This document shows, in pieces, positions 24,001 to 27,031 of a stretch of 64,000 nt of DNA (the first letter of the stretch is position 1; each line of letters opens with the position of its first letter). The stretch comes from Sedimenticola sp. (lineage in GTDB: Bacteria > Pseudomonadota > Gammaproteobacteria > Chromatiales > Chromatiaceae), in NCBI GenBank assembly GCA_011051655.1, contig DRKS01000008.1, forward strand, positions 20,629 through 84,628. Direction: 5' to 3'. The notes below the pieces were generated by a model, which worked only from the letters and a program-made list of their open reading frames with translations, made no database searches and had not been told where the DNA came from. Made by a program: the position numbers and the translations under genes.

Positions 24001-26612
24001 TCCAGGAGAACCAGGTATTCACCGCCCAGGTAGGCCGTCGTTGTTCCCAGGTTACTGAGGTGATTGTTGTAGATCTGGCGGCCGATGGGATCGAGGATGC
24101 GGACCCACGCATTGTCGGTGACCCGCGGGAGACTGAACTGGTCGCCACGGGCAGCGCTGAAGCGGAAGGCCGCGGTCGCATTGCCCGGACTGAGCGCCGC
24201 GTCGATCACCGCATCCGGATCGTAGACAATTTCGGTCGCCGTGGCGATATCGAACAGCCGGAAGGCATAACGCCCGGTCGCCAGCCCCGACCCGTCGATC
24301 ACGAGGGTGTAGTCACCGGCCGGCAGGTCCAGGAGCCGGTTGGCTGACGTGCCCGAACTGTCGGTCTGGTTGAAGCGCAGGCCGGAAACCTCGGTTCCGC
24401 GCGGCCCGTAGAGGCTCCAGGTGATGTCGGACCGGCTGGTAAGCTGGTCGAAATACAGCCGCGCAGGCCCGGCGAGTGTGAAGGAATAGGCGTCGGACTC
24501 GCCGATGGCAGAGATCTCGCTGTCGATCACCTCACCGACGGTGAGCGACAGCTCCTGCCGGCTCTCCGGCACCACCAGGTAGGAAAAATTCCGCGGCCAG
24601 CTTTCGAATACATAGCCCTCGATCAGGATGGTGTAGTCACCGTCTCCGGGAATGACCAGGGGGGTGAGGTCACCGAGGTCGCGGCCGGAAAGGACCTCGT
24701 TGCCATACTGGTCGAATATCCGGGTGTAGAGATTGCCCGAGTTGTAGGCATCGACCATCAGCCGGTCGCCCTTGGATGCGCTCAGCTTGAGCAGCCGTGT
24801 CTCGGTTCCCGGCCCGGCCCCGAAATGGGCGGGGGGGCCACCGGCGACACGGTTGGCCATTTCAGTGCCCGCGGTCTCGTCGAAGCCGTAGTTGAGCAGA
24901 AGCCCGGACTCGTCGCCCTGGAGGATTTTGTCGTAGTTGGCCGCAATCTCAGCCCCGGAGCGGGCGACCGTCCAGTAGCGGACCTCGTCCATCTCACCCC
25001 GGAAGTTGTAGCGGCCATTGGATTTGCCAAACCACAAGGGCACATCGGCGTGGCGGATGGCCTGAGTGATGACATTTTCTGCCGCCAGGGCCCCGTTGAT
25101 GTAGAGCTTCAGGCTCCCCTCTTCGTAGGTGGCGGCAACGTGGGACCAAGCACCCTGGGTCAAGGGCGCCAGGACACGCTGGCTGTTGTCGTTCCACTGG
25201 TTGATGAAAAAGACGACATTGCCCGCCCCATCGAGATAGAGGCCGAAGCCATCGGTCCAGGAACTGGAAGAAGTCCGCATGGCGAGCACGTCGTAGTTTC
25301 GGTCCGCAGTGGGCCTGACCCAGGCCTCGAGGGTAAAGGCCGCTGCGTTCAGCTCGGGCCCATTGTCGGCATAGACGCCCGCTCCTCCCTGCCGGAAGCG
25401 CACCAGCCCGCCCGGGTCGCCCTCCATCGGCGCATCGGAGACATCGCGCTGGTCTTGCGCGTGGGTACCGCGATCGGTCAGCGTGTCCGTGACCAGTTCC
25501 CCGCTCGATATCGACCGGGCCGAGGCGTCCGTCAGGATCTGGAAGGCATAGGCGCCCTTGGCGTCGCTCGTCCCACCAATGGTCAGCCTGTAGTCACCGG
25601 CGACAAGAAACAGCTTCGGGTTCCGGTATTGGCCGTCTGCATAACGCATCTCGACATTGGACATGACCGCCCCGGCCGGCCCGGAAAGGGTCATGCGGAT
25701 ATCGTCGTTCGGCGTCTTGAGCGTATCGAAATACGCAACGGTGTCTTCCGCCACCGAGAAGGTGTAGGTGTCGCGCTGTCCCGCCTGCGTAAGCCGGCCC
25801 GAGACGACGGCATCCAATTCCATCGCCCCGATATTCTCCACCCGCCGCTCAACCGTGAAGGCATAGTCCGAGTCGGTATTGTTATGGATGCGGCCTTCCA
25901 GAAGCAGCGTGTAGACGCCCGTCTTCGGGATATCGATGCGCACCAGGTCGCGGTTGCCGTTCATGGTGTTGGGACCAAACACCGTGGCGCCATCGGGATC
26001 CACGAGCTGCCAGTAAGCCGTACCGCGGCTGAACACCTGGGAGTCGAAAAACAGGGCCGTGCCGGCCTCCGCCTCGAACTGGAACAGATCGGTCTCGCGG
26101 CCGCTCTGCTCCAAGGTGCCGGTGATCCGGGTGCCAGGGTCCACCGGGCTCGCGTTGGCGAGGTTCAGCAACCGGAACTTGTAATCGCCGGTCCGCTCGC
26201 CGACAGCGTCCACGCGCAGCGTATAAGTGCCTGCCTGAAGTGAAAGGATACCGCCGCCCTGAGCCCCGTCGGAGGAAGTGAAGGGAGTCGGGGAAACGAT
26301 CTGACCACCCGGGCCTTCCAGCGCCCAGGTCATCTGGGAATCGTTGGTCAGCGCATCGAACAGAATCTGGCGCTCTTCCGCCAGTTCAAACTCGTAGTAA
26401 TCCGTCTCTCCCGGCACCTCGATCGTGCCCGCAACCGGGATGAGATCGGCGGACAAAAGCAGGCGCGGTTCGAACGTATCGAAATGCAGGCCACGGGACA
26501 GGGAGCTGGAATTTGAGGAAGCCGCGGAGCCTTCGCAGGCCCTTATCTGGGCCTCCACGGCCAGCGCCAATCGGGACTTCGAGAAAGAATAACAGCCATC
26601 CCGGACGCTCAT
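1..26612 (-). CDS. Giant modular LEPR-XLL / PPC / LamG / CARDB / Ig-like / RHS / dockerin-like protein (3' end outside window)
   Basis: One frame stays open from an ATG at the right end to the left edge, giving at least 8,870 residues; the C terminus is not seen. The start follows a strong GGGGAGG-type ribosome binding site. There is no Sec signal peptide. The motif FEPRLLLSADL at residues 47-57 matches the LEPR-XLL signature found near the N terminus of very large bacterial proteins. Modules in order: PPC-like super-repeat with three LamG domains and one lectin-like domain (about 58-3507); 17 CARDB-like units (3508-5730); a PPC-like and an IPT-like unit (to about 5950); an unassigned conserved-looking block (to 6540); a fibronectin-like unit; a beta-propeller-like block (6680-6960); an SbsA-type Ig unit; nine cadherin/He_PIG-like units (about 7190-8055); RHS-like sequence with a YD repeat (8245-8520); a dockerin-like EF-hand pair near 8626; and further Ig-like units. 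An extracellular adhesive or matrix role is inferred. Secretion route and ligand are unknown. Confidence 0.93.
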   Translation of the reverse strand, partial: MSVRDGCYSFSKSRLALAVEAQIRACEGSAASSNSSSLSRGLHFDTFEPRLLLSADLIPVAGTIEVPGETDYYEFELAEERQILFDALTNDSQMTWALEGPGGQIVSPTPFTSSDGAQGGGILSLQAGTYTLRVDAVGERTGDYKFRLLNLANASPVDPGTRITGTLEQSGRETDLFQFEAEAGTALFFDSQVFSRGTAYWQLVDPDGATVFGPNTMNGNRDLVRIDIPKTGVYTLLLEGRIHNNTDSDYAFTVERRVENIGAMELDAVVSGRLTQAGQRDTYTFSVAEDTVAYFDTLKTPNDDIRMTLSGPAGAVMSNVEMRYADGQYRNPKLFLVAGDYRLTIGGTSDAKGAYAFQILTDASARSISSGELVTDTLTDRGTHAQDQRDVSDAPMEGDPGGLVRFRQGGAGVYADNGPELNAAAFTLEAWVRPTADRNYDVLAMRTSSSSWTDGFGLYLDGAGNVVFFINQWNDNSQRVLAPLTQGAWSHVAATYEEGSLKLYINGALAAENVITQAIRHADVPLWFGKSNGRYNFRGEMDEVRYWTVARSGAEIAANYDKILQGDESGLLLNYGFDETAGTEMANRVAGGPPAHFGAGPGTETRLLKLSASKGDRLMVDAYNSGNLYTRIFDQYGNEVLSGRDLGDLTPLVIPGDGDYTILIEGYVFESWPRNFSYLVVPESRQELSLTVGEVIDSEISAIGESDAYSFTLAGPARLYFDQLTSRSDITWSLYGPRGTEVSGLRFNQTDSSGTSANRLLDLPAGDYTLVIDGSGLATGRYAFRLFDIATATEIVYDPDAVIDAALSPGNATAAFRFSAARGDQFSLPRVTDNAWVRILDPIGRQIYNNHLSNLGTTTAYLGGEYLVLLEGYPANPPSGDRLVQFKLVKNGETAIADYEGSAYVLGETVNGTISQANEIDDYIFTVTEETDVIFDALSYGGTGTVYWTLNGPAGTLINRRSFYSTDSYDQSGNTHLRLIPGTYQVRIDRYSNQTGDYAFRVLDLSQSTAIDPDASVSGTLLPRAETDLYSFELSEATRLYLEKTADSGRRHDAYYRVFDQYGRQIRARQHLDGGTPMSLAAGSYTLLIEGRIQDSTYSGQYDYTFELRTIHETTAPLVLGDAIEGQLGTPFDSATYSFSITEPKVVVVDSLLDSRYAQLVISGPGGYSDSRNLRSADGPHVSSPPVLYLVPGEYRARVTSNNGTVIPRFAFRLLDVSAAATAIDLDETVTGQLTDPATETDIYQFDGTAGQVVTLTDVSNSGGSYNAYYRLLDPYGNQIIGSTSLQNRDPLTLPRDGTYTLLIEGHVSENPANTTSYSFKLQDPRDPQTRAIGAGELVTGNIDRVGQRHRMTLEVTEAATLYLDSYINGNASHAYYTRVQITGPGGVSRNYRLRDADSHENNGDVTIEVVPGTYDITVYIEGSRTGSYSFAFKDLAAEATAVQLGDRLTGVLEPRNETHVYSFEAEAGDTFLVDVTRVTGSSHGVYWRLIDPRGANELSRQYLQDRDLHTIRRTGTYYLLVEGRTYEGAGQISYDFLLQDKTVEEFAVDLDATDSDAGIEVVEGPAGAADTAPGFSGFERIVVEDRVTQIDGDLSFSLWFRPDRFTAGNWKPLIHKDNASLQYGREYSLWVNSQGFVHFTKSYSSGGQNWINSPHNSVVWEDWNHVTGVIDRTNGQMRLYLNGNLVGTSGISGNPAAIESPWSIAGVGSAGFEGAIRGVVLWDGALTDEDARKVYAGEAVAFGQVIGLPLDEAPASGVITAVADTGPNAVQPVIIDYADTMQGSFTGRLQVPGEVDVYTFTLNEEKLLYWDTLSPRNDIYATLRGPGGVNISRRLEQAGDTNWGGNYVFRAPAGDYTLTFDGASTAKGAYGLRLLDLGTAEPVAIDGSKIEGSIDTYRAAKAFTFTASAGDRAFLDLESLGINANNAAWRLIDPVGRQVYGPVNAGDIDGLTFEFDGRYTLILEGDRQNGTQQDLTYRFALYPIVSPPVPITLGGPNPGGEVPVIDGAIGQALDLRGAEHLKLDNDPAIDLTGSVTLEMWVNPDRFVDTWTPLLIKSAGTGHNQRTYSMWLNSNGSIYADTIRTDGGREALQTGGGQVSARQWTHVAAVFDRANGVQKIYINGVEVASRGMSTTPAASYGDEAPLYIGWTGESASDYAMFNGALDDIRLWSKARTADEIAAAYQSVLAGDEEGLALYLPLDTHAAGAAPDAGPNSLDARLLSFIPNGITGTVSGVGQELRYTFSLAEDTRVYFDSLTNRSDLRLKLTGPNGTYLDRHFAQTDGRGIGNTVPVLYLHAGDYTLLIQGVGDARGDFNLDVVNLADSTPMTLDSVISGELTPANRSRFYSFDATAGTSLFIDDISHNEGMTWRLLDPFGRQVFNYRYSYYQEDITRQTLSYDGTYTFIVEGDVGTGGRSAYSFAFWEREVPDSIPLTLGDVTTVTLPDPGDYRRYSFTLADAARLYMDSLEYRGNLRWALRGPEGYNLADRQFSATDAERYPANPLLELGPGDYQLTIYGTDQITGDFKFRLLDVDAEKSELFFNDETFGVLPEGNHATKVFFLDGVKNQAFSLDVIDRPATYTSWRLIGPSGQQVVSGRRFLDEGGFILPQDGEYLLLLEGNVRDGANTNSYRFILNSPTYPDATGDTLEEFGGGSGIGHVLVNQSGFTPIEEDDGTGNTVLRLLDPLTANTRSGIVFSQTAEGPFDEVRWSFDYRMESPASGTAGHGLVTEWLPSARYGLGGAVPLVDIEANRTGALGIALDLVQSSGDGSVPHISLHHGSKRLEVPLSDFGLTVADLLDTDLNLEVVLSRADGGVNVSVIGSDGATTTTFIDGYFVGGLDLTDGRVAISARSNAEVMGLTIDNVAIDTTAAAAPLTLTLGDEFTGDLLHGSSVDRYRFTVTETTRVVMDPRTNNSRLYWSLTGPTNAGPVRFDTTDANYGSGSTFITLRPGEYQLNIYTNDNSTGSYAFALLDVADATPFDINTPVEGTVDPPKGTQIYSFDWPGGEPFYLQTEYLGGSQDFYYRIVSPSGSTVVERRYFRDDWETGNLSLAGTYYLLIEGRAYNASTGDYRFRAYSGTTSSEALILDTITTGTIAAPLDRHSYTFSLAEDGYIHLDGQTPDYRMRMTLSGPSGTLYSNEMRRSDSYWRGDSTAIWAPAGDYTLTIDPAGLMTGAYSFAVRQLGNATPITPGEQVDATFDPGSTTQIFSFSGNKGEQFYLDRISGNLDGRWKIINQYGSLVTAGNVDVDSDIQLVTLNTDGTFYLLIEGDVNDMDARTQSFRLVPLSGNTSALTLGERVESEIALPGETQTYTFSLTDSAKVYVDVQSPNNGNFRWLLRGPWGKVSTRAFTSSDADSISYPPFFGPLAPGEYSLTVYANSGATGAFSLQVLDYADATPITIGTPVSGQLAPGSETHVYTFEGKAGDRYFFDVVNGNSRTYWRVLDPYGREILERYFSEDQDTTTLQETGTYTVLIEGRRDYPETRAYSFNIYANPITEPIVLAGLDGEPAPDLTVDSFTIDTPAPILSGGAVDVSWVLRNSGNAPVDATFDTRLTIRRVDTGAVLADVVVPTDASGANAIAEDGTVSGSTTLTLPPGVISVGDLRLSLRADVSNDVIERNSDGTGELNNGAELDFVTELAPNSDLVATDLTVTPAAGWLPGQAVTVGWTLTNQGTKDASAPWTERLIVTNTSTGRIVESLDLRETTDPILAGQSVARSVEFGWPGGLDTTGVYRFDVIVDALGEIFETNLAGDAEANNTTRATINSAPDLVVTGVSVAEAAPEAGGALTISWTTRNEGAAPTPGNWFDRVRVRNLTTGQTLHLVEVAVQDMPLAPGEEGTRTVTLNLPDGSAGVGVIRVEVEADRDLGYRSSLIEARDGISASTAENNNSNFTEVTSVARPYPNLVATITGVPGAARGGETTPVSWRVTNAGDRDTLASAWTDRVYLSSDAVLDASDELLAAIEHAGGLARGADYAVTTDVRIPVGIEGDAYLLVSTDEDQVVVEPDTRADNVDAAAISLSSPYSDLTVQAVVGPVSAKTAGETVTVGWRVANEGPDALIAPAGGWTDRVYLSTDGTVAGAVVTLGSYVHQSDLAVGSSYSRSEEIELPPGYVGDFFVVVETNANGAVFEGIGAAPNEGATVTAFRLAPAPAPDLRVDTVSGPDAIVPGLATEVTYTVTNAGEATARAPWRDEVLLTGPGLGGGRRLALVERTFDLDPGESYEVAVQVTIPGNIAENDYQIAVRTDRFSDVFEGGREDNTAADDPVGLRYPNLTVPELSLSDGPFESGDSVRLDWSVENAGAGAVTSGWTDRVWLSQDETLDAGDILLAERPAGAAVPFAAGARVVASLDIDIPIEVSGAWFVLVETDADNTVVEPAGEDDNVAAAPLQIALAPYADLVVTEVVAPSLTVDDPARIEFSWTVANNGTGAGITDTWVDRIFVSADDIIGDSDDIELGRFAHAGGLARGETYSRTESLYMPPGMNGRFTLYVTTDADNAVFENELEANNTLALQGFFDVAPIPYADLVVTNVTAPDTAQSGQPVTLSWTVENRGIGLTSTSRWDDRVYLADNPDGAGRIYMGRFDHIGFIAPNGNYVREAQVTLPEGWEGPAYFFVEVPGANTPTRYNAPYEFVFTDDGNKGVSNEVDVSLSPPPNLIVTSVTAPAEAPEGSAIDVTWTVKNDGTGPAEGSWTDRLYLRNSDTAANERDILIGSYRFNGPLQANTSYTRREQVVLPEQTNNRYDLIVITDYDNKVYEHNNEDDNESSADAQVLVTVLPRPDLQVSGFQAPGELTAGATGSLRWTVINQGPVATTTPNWKDSVYLSLDDKISYDDIRLGSFSNEAALGSGESYLSQEVDFRVPERFRGTAYLLVNTDSGNAVAEWPNENNNLGVHELYIEPIPFADLVVHDVVTPFQAFEGNQVTVNYTVTNRGAGATNLGAWTEQIWLTLDKNRPHPGQGDILLKTLQYNGGILEVGAGYDRQETVTLPDNLVSGNYYITPWVDPYATLLEDTLAVNVNEDDPNEINSNNYKAGGSDLIGQEVIQIIGNPPPVVYPELGIVVDAVTPASTAGVDGQNAYEVSYTLTNNGDGPASGYVVDLYLTETASLNASGLERWHLGRFGGETIPAGGGVASFTRNFVLPPGLDGKYLIAQVSQQGDTDLSNNLDTEATSVASPEPNLVVAEIVPPAGAYSGEKVEISYTVLNDSETAVWPGTEYWIDQIWLSKDPTFIKGRATLLRTEHISNATPLEGGRSYTRTFEATLPPGIEGDYFIYVFTNTGAGLEEQFRRWPEKSGSYDGNIGRHKQYAFEDPAGAMLRADLPVTYAEPDLQVTDLQVPASLSAGQTVDITFEVTNVGNRETREDAWVDRVYLSLDPSLDEGDFLLRREEGQQEIRAEHRRTGALAPGESYTATVTVTLPFEIEGDYRILAVADSDLSDSGYAKSTISPRLRGLGGVANGVVREFQGEGNNTTSQAVTISPYLPPNLQVTSLDASLRAVRGQEFDVDYTVTNIGGNVPFQQAAWDDMVYLSRDEFLDLKADRFIGSIRHTGGLAAGESYDVSRTYSVPTDLPTEAYYVFVVTDPNRYGGKGVVYEGENEADNDRRSDVPMIVELPPPTDIQVSSIELPANARAGEPVTIRWTVTNSSDDVAAEGRWSDSVFLSEDGTWDLTDRPIGRAQYAGSLAPGESYTLELQTTMPASTPGGYRVIVRTDIFNQVFEDVNDANNTTASADVLDVAVDELLLGTPLTVNLGRGKERLYRIEVPPEETLRVTLVSSDPTANNEIFLRHDALPSPNLFDATYEGPLSSDLVAVVPDTEPGVYYLSVRNYSGPPGGTDITLLAELLPLVITSVESDRGGASKWVTTKIKGAQFAENATVKLVRPNIAEFSPVDWKVVDSTEIIAIWDLTDAPKGLYDIQVTNPSGAQAVLPYRYLVERAVEGDVTIGIGGSRVILPGETETYSVALKNLNNLDAPYTFFEVGVPELHLNPYVYGLPFLEFFTNVRGTPDGAAGTPNEDIFWAGLESIVNTNGQLTTKGYLFDLPADGFAGFSFNISTYPGLRELHDEAFDAFRARMASVLPDLDPILEEGGEGAIGDWFDAVVEKATEVSPGLGAALANFPFEDLYNKNAAKPSSCEIPFIPFRFHIFAASTSMTRDEFVAQQTQEALDLRDAILASDDAPGALLALAGDPDTWVELYLAGLEQAGILRDEGDTPPLRERQEILSLMATLASGILFGPAGADIRSDADILGFFEQLRTLYGNDDTLMADIEYWEERRSDCRIGEIPVPALPQFEDYDLGLSNQTNFEAVRIFSPWVPFEDRGAALPEDFLISGAPGPVDGEDFVPLDFSDYFADPANSGRLASLIGPQTFDTEGWLPSRERLPYTIKFENDARATQHANRIEIVTQLDTDLDPRSFELGDIKIGDITIDVPDGRWFYQDEIDFTDTLGFLVRISAGIDLYQDPASARWVIQAIDPLTGEQIQDGSRGLLPPNSEGGKGAGFVAYTVRPAEDVETGTRISSQARVLFDTAAPEETLELIQVVDGAAPVTSLDVSTIEGTDDIEVRWSSEDDAGGSGVRHVTLYVSEDGGDFRIWQRRVESAEGVEIFEGEPGKEYEFLALATDVAGNREEPRDGSTVTSDGSPVNLGAPATVEGTTPPNFGRPPEPTPEPSSNPLFAIAEELVPSADPLSRPSEFDSVLRPFVAQSFATDVPASNGGIAPMALLELSDGDYLVSGGLNRGTLYKFGQQGGSAEDPAALFAALDVPVFNLAEDAGGNLWATTGGGALLKLDAATGGIIARYGKGITMGLAIEEATGLIYVGTNSGIVTFNPATEEFTQWSRDENLRIGSLAFDNYGKLWAVTWPDRTQVVSFNERQRAQIEYTFDSKIDSLAFGRLGTAIEDLIFVSHNTGPISDTGEVAEGSVLTMIDQATRRLVDVARGGTRGDVVITTSDGRVLLSQSNQVDVISPAYAPMVVATNPPSEATVPLPLSVLTVRFDQDMFAGDPTSTASVVNRDNYVLVGEETGEYKPVAVLYDAGSRTALLKIGNLLPDTYTLTVASTVTSAYGLRMGEDYTTTFKGIDDLTAIVDIDFGSTRFNRALGTLSYDVSLTNRSETDIVLPVLMTLDPIRGYAGLPEDVAGRTEQGLWLIDLSDTLPPDGRLAPGESTAGETISIGTPGRQRVLFSTGVLAGATPNQAPRFVSEAPSEAAVGEEFVYAARAEDPDAQTVIYHQLSGPDGMTIDAATGEVMWTPTANAPDSVPVVIQAFDSRGAVGIQRFVLDVKGGNRAPAFISMPTSIRGTEGDLLELEIVASDPDADDVVTWIDDLPQGASYDPDRRILSWNVGYEQAGTYGLTVRASDGLREVAAVVDVLISEGVRPAVLRVPGDQTVTEGDRLRFNLVAEAEPGTPLSFGVFNDSLPFGATLNAATGEFDWTPGYTQAGTYEVMFAVSDGAGVAMDTMNIEVLAANGAPVFDHFDGLRTYEGQQFRLRAFASDPDNPFYEPGYRNGSGEYIEPPDVPKTVQIEVVEGLPDGASFDEDTWELVWTPGPEQAGTYQITFRATDDGAETGVPLTVEETVEIEVLELNLSPTLAPVDNITVSRGEILEVPVAAGDPDGDPLTLLLRNEQPGLPLPDFITFTDNGDGTGVIRLEPGVGDRGEHAVSLIAHDDGGGQGVQRGALYTFVIDVLSDNEPPQFAYQGDVMAVVGETFILELNASDLDADDLTFVLAGLPDGAVLTMDPLIYGRAVLEWTPAAGEVGTYTAEVSATDTGNSGLTAPATTLLQFGVTVRTTNAAPILDPVGEISGKENAQLDVTFGASDADGDKLTFSAANLPRGASFDRETGRLAWKPTPTQGGTYDIDITVSDGNKSSTETVSLTIAEENRDPVFIPMVTQLGRDRAEMRFTVVADDADGDLVALSVVSGLPEGANFNEETGQFQWIPRYDQSGDHVVTFAAQDPFGGSDLLEVTISIANVNRPPELFASDRAFLIGEEKRFTLEASDPDGDEITFEALNLPEGAELDAATGEVTWTPGPGQAGDYYVTFIANDGDQKARQTIIMRASLEPIPPVVRIELTPSFPAVPGQPVLVQVVADSLSDIAGIRLFVDDVETTLDAKGRAVITPDSPGKVGLRATAIDADGYEGEQSLELKVRDPEDRTAPDISLDPGLSYGFLEGRADITGVVADQNLDYWQLDLMEIDSDRVLARVGSGDNPVSGVLGVLDTGRFLNGFYRLRLTAADIGRRLVRTEVVVEINGDEKKGRFTEERIDRTLDLGAVSFELRRRYDSMARPDADFGSWSAGFDLDLALSTPKTGSEEFGIFNPLRVGDRLYLTVPTGERMGFTFQPENEEVGSLTFYQPAWQADNDSGWVLNSVKTLLRKSGGQYFTSEDGLPYNPTDPLVGGQVPFELASPEGVVYVLDSSGEVQEMRVGGERLFVGDSGVTSTTGDVLSFLRDDAGRIIRATTPDGQSTVYTYDDAGRLIGVRDLETGKGARYGYGADGLTVLAEIGGTGWTIEYGSDGAVTKRPITEDLGGLNQFTGRTVAVPGADQTVSYSLTIRESEIFSTASDRLILRIELSSETATPILDNAAPLSLVRFGGRTVALFAIDDPGFFRLDVDAPDNVEMLISAAADLNGDGAVDGVDSGLLTAAGAGTDITGEGMVDGQDRQILNANFGLTRNAVPTVATLLPEVFTHEELPVLVELDEIAEDQDGDQVFFRVVSADNVSASFSADGEFIRIRPEAGFSGVGSLTLVADDGFSATGEITLDVEVSDADLTSMQFLMREFNFENPGEVGELVVVGQFEDQADVVLPFDYVDVISDNPGVVKVSQNGLITAVDDGDTYIQAARGSIAAATAASVGFPTDGLGGIARIFGIDA
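608..737 (-). other. Dockerin-like EF-hand pair in the giant protein
   Basis: Two consecutive half-motifs are visible: 'DLNGDGAVDGVDSGLLTAAG' and 'DITGEGMVDGQDRQILNANF'. They match the duplicated calcium-binding loop plus helix of type I dockerin. A beta-sandwich-like segment precedes it. The position is internal, since more Ig-like sequence follows to the window edge. Confidence 0.72.
1040..1880 (-). other. RHS-like region with a YD repeat in the giant protein
   Basis: The translation has 'GAVSFELRRRYDSM' and 'GERMGFTFQPENEEVG', resembling the N-terminal shell strands of RHS/teneurin proteins. These are followed by 'YTYDDAGRLIGVRDLETGKG', a canonical YD repeat. It covers only about 280 residues, so it cannot form a full RHS cocoon and is probably a remnant or a short YD module. 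Confidence 0.65.
2440..5060 (-). repeat. Nine cadherin/He_PIG-like Ig units in the giant gene
   Basis: Nine units begin with 'N.AP.F' or a close variant and share 'DPDGD.LTF' and 'LP.GA.FD..TGE..W.P...QAGTY.VTF.ASDG'. This is the putative-Ig (He_PIG) and cadherin-like pattern. Most units keep the acidic Dx[DN]xD-type calcium-binding residues, so calcium-stiffened stacking is plausible. Confidence 0.82.
5720..6570 (-). other. Beta-propeller-like block in the giant protein
   Basis: Short repeats of 'LYKFG', 'LWATTGGGALLKLDAATGGI', 'GLIYVGTNSGIVTFNPATEE' and 'GKLWAVTWPDRTQVVSF' look like blades of an SMP-30/two-component-sensor-type beta propeller. It lies between a fibronectin-like unit and an SbsA-like Ig unit. 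Blade number cannot be fixed by eye. Confidence 0.55.
9420..16090 (-). repeat. Array of 17 CARDB-like domains in the giant gene
   Basis: Seventeen consecutive units of about 350-460 bp begin with a pattern like 'ADLVVTNVTAP', continue with 'SGQPVTLSWTVENRG' and 'DRVYLS.D', and end with 'G.SYTR...LP.G..G.YY..V.TD..N.V.E'. This is the CARDB (cell-adhesion-related, bacterial) pattern. CARDB arrays are generally read as rod-like stalks of surface proteins. The count was made by eye from the start motifs. Confidence 0.82.
18000..18690 (-). other. Lectin-like (choice-of-anchor type) insert in the giant protein
   Basis: Between two PPC super-repeat units lies a region of about 230 residues that matches neither A nor B. 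It has an 'EVRWSFDYRM' strand and a 'LGIALDLVQSSG' strand and ends with 'VMGLTIDNVAID', typical of concanavalin-like anchor-type beta sandwiches. It occupies the same kind of position as the LamG domains. The exact family is not certain by eye. Confidence 0.5.
20010..20600 (-). other. LamG/concanavalin-like domain 3 in the giant protein
   Basis: The segment contains 'VTLEMWVNPDRF', 'WTHVAAVFDRANGVQKIYIN' and 'NGALDDIRLWSKARTADEI', the standard LamG strand order. It is separated from domain 2 by one A/B unit. Confidence 0.8.
21330..21910 (-). other. LamG/concanavalin-like domain 2 in the giant protein
   Basis: Conserved LamG elements are visible: 'LSFSLWFRPDRF', 'WNHVTGVIDRTNGQMRLYLNG' shortened here to its core, and 'FEGAIRGVVLWDGALTDEDA'. 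It is the second of three LamG modules and again fills a doubled super-repeat interval. Confidence 0.8.
24840..25440 (-). other. LamG/concanavalin-like domain 1 in the giant protein
   Basis: The translated segment has the hallmarks of a bacterial LamG-like jelly-roll domain: an N-terminal strand with 'FTLEAWVRP', a central 'WSHVAATYEEGSLKLYINGA' and a C-terminal 'GEMDEVRYWTVARSGAEI'. It lies in a doubled gap between two B units of the PPC super-repeat. Such domains usually bind carbohydrate or protein ligands; the ligand here is unknown. Confidence 0.8.
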
Positions 26613-27031
26613 GCTCCCCTACCTCCCCATAAATATTTATATATTATTTAAAGCTATATTATCTGAAGCCGGACCTTCAGATCCGATCATACCAAATCCC
26701 AGGGGGGCCTCGAAAACGGCCCGTGCAGATGTTCCGGCAACCGCCTGCAGCACCTCACCGCCAAACAGGCATATAATGTCGGTGTTTAGCCTTGGGTTGT
26801 GCGGGCAGGCGCGCCTCAGGTCCCCCGGCAATAAAAAATATGCATTCTTTATGCCGATTATTTTTTGTTCTTGATTTGATTAGAAAAAATATTTTTGCAC
26901 GTGACAGGACACCATTGAGAACAGCTCAACTGTAAAAAAAACTGACAACCAAACCCCTTTGTCCCAGGCCCCTTGCAACACCTGAAAGACGGCCCTAACC
27001 AAAGACAGCCGGGTACCTAATAGAGATAGAG
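26613..27031. other. Divergent intergenic region between giant gene and HlyD-type gene
   Basis: This 419-bp stretch carries the 5' regions of both divergent genes. It has two AT-rich tracts (about 26627-26672 and 26828-26905) that contrast with the GC-rich surroundings and probably hold promoters. The giant gene's ribosome binding site lies at its left end. No convincing -35/-10 pair or operator was found. Short open frames here look accidental. Confidence 0.5.

Larger units (their letters stand above)
16090..26440 (-). repeat. PPC-like A/B super-repeat inside the giant gene, with LamG and lectin-like inserts
   Basis: Two related beta units alternate about twelve times. Unit A ends like 'AGDYTLTIDG..TGAYAFRLLD'. 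Unit B carries 'DPYGRQ' and ends like 'GTYTLLIEGR'. The B-unit LLIEG signatures lie near 25.90, 24.63, 24.01, 23.35, 22.70, 22.05, 20.72, 19.39, 18.76, 17.44, 16.82 and 16.19 kb. Neighbours are therefore about 620-660 bp apart, except where an extra domain doubles the gap. The fold resembles bacterial pre-peptidase C-terminal (PPC) domains; that assignment is by eye. Repeats are clear in protein but diverged in DNA, so duplication is old. Confidence 0.75.
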
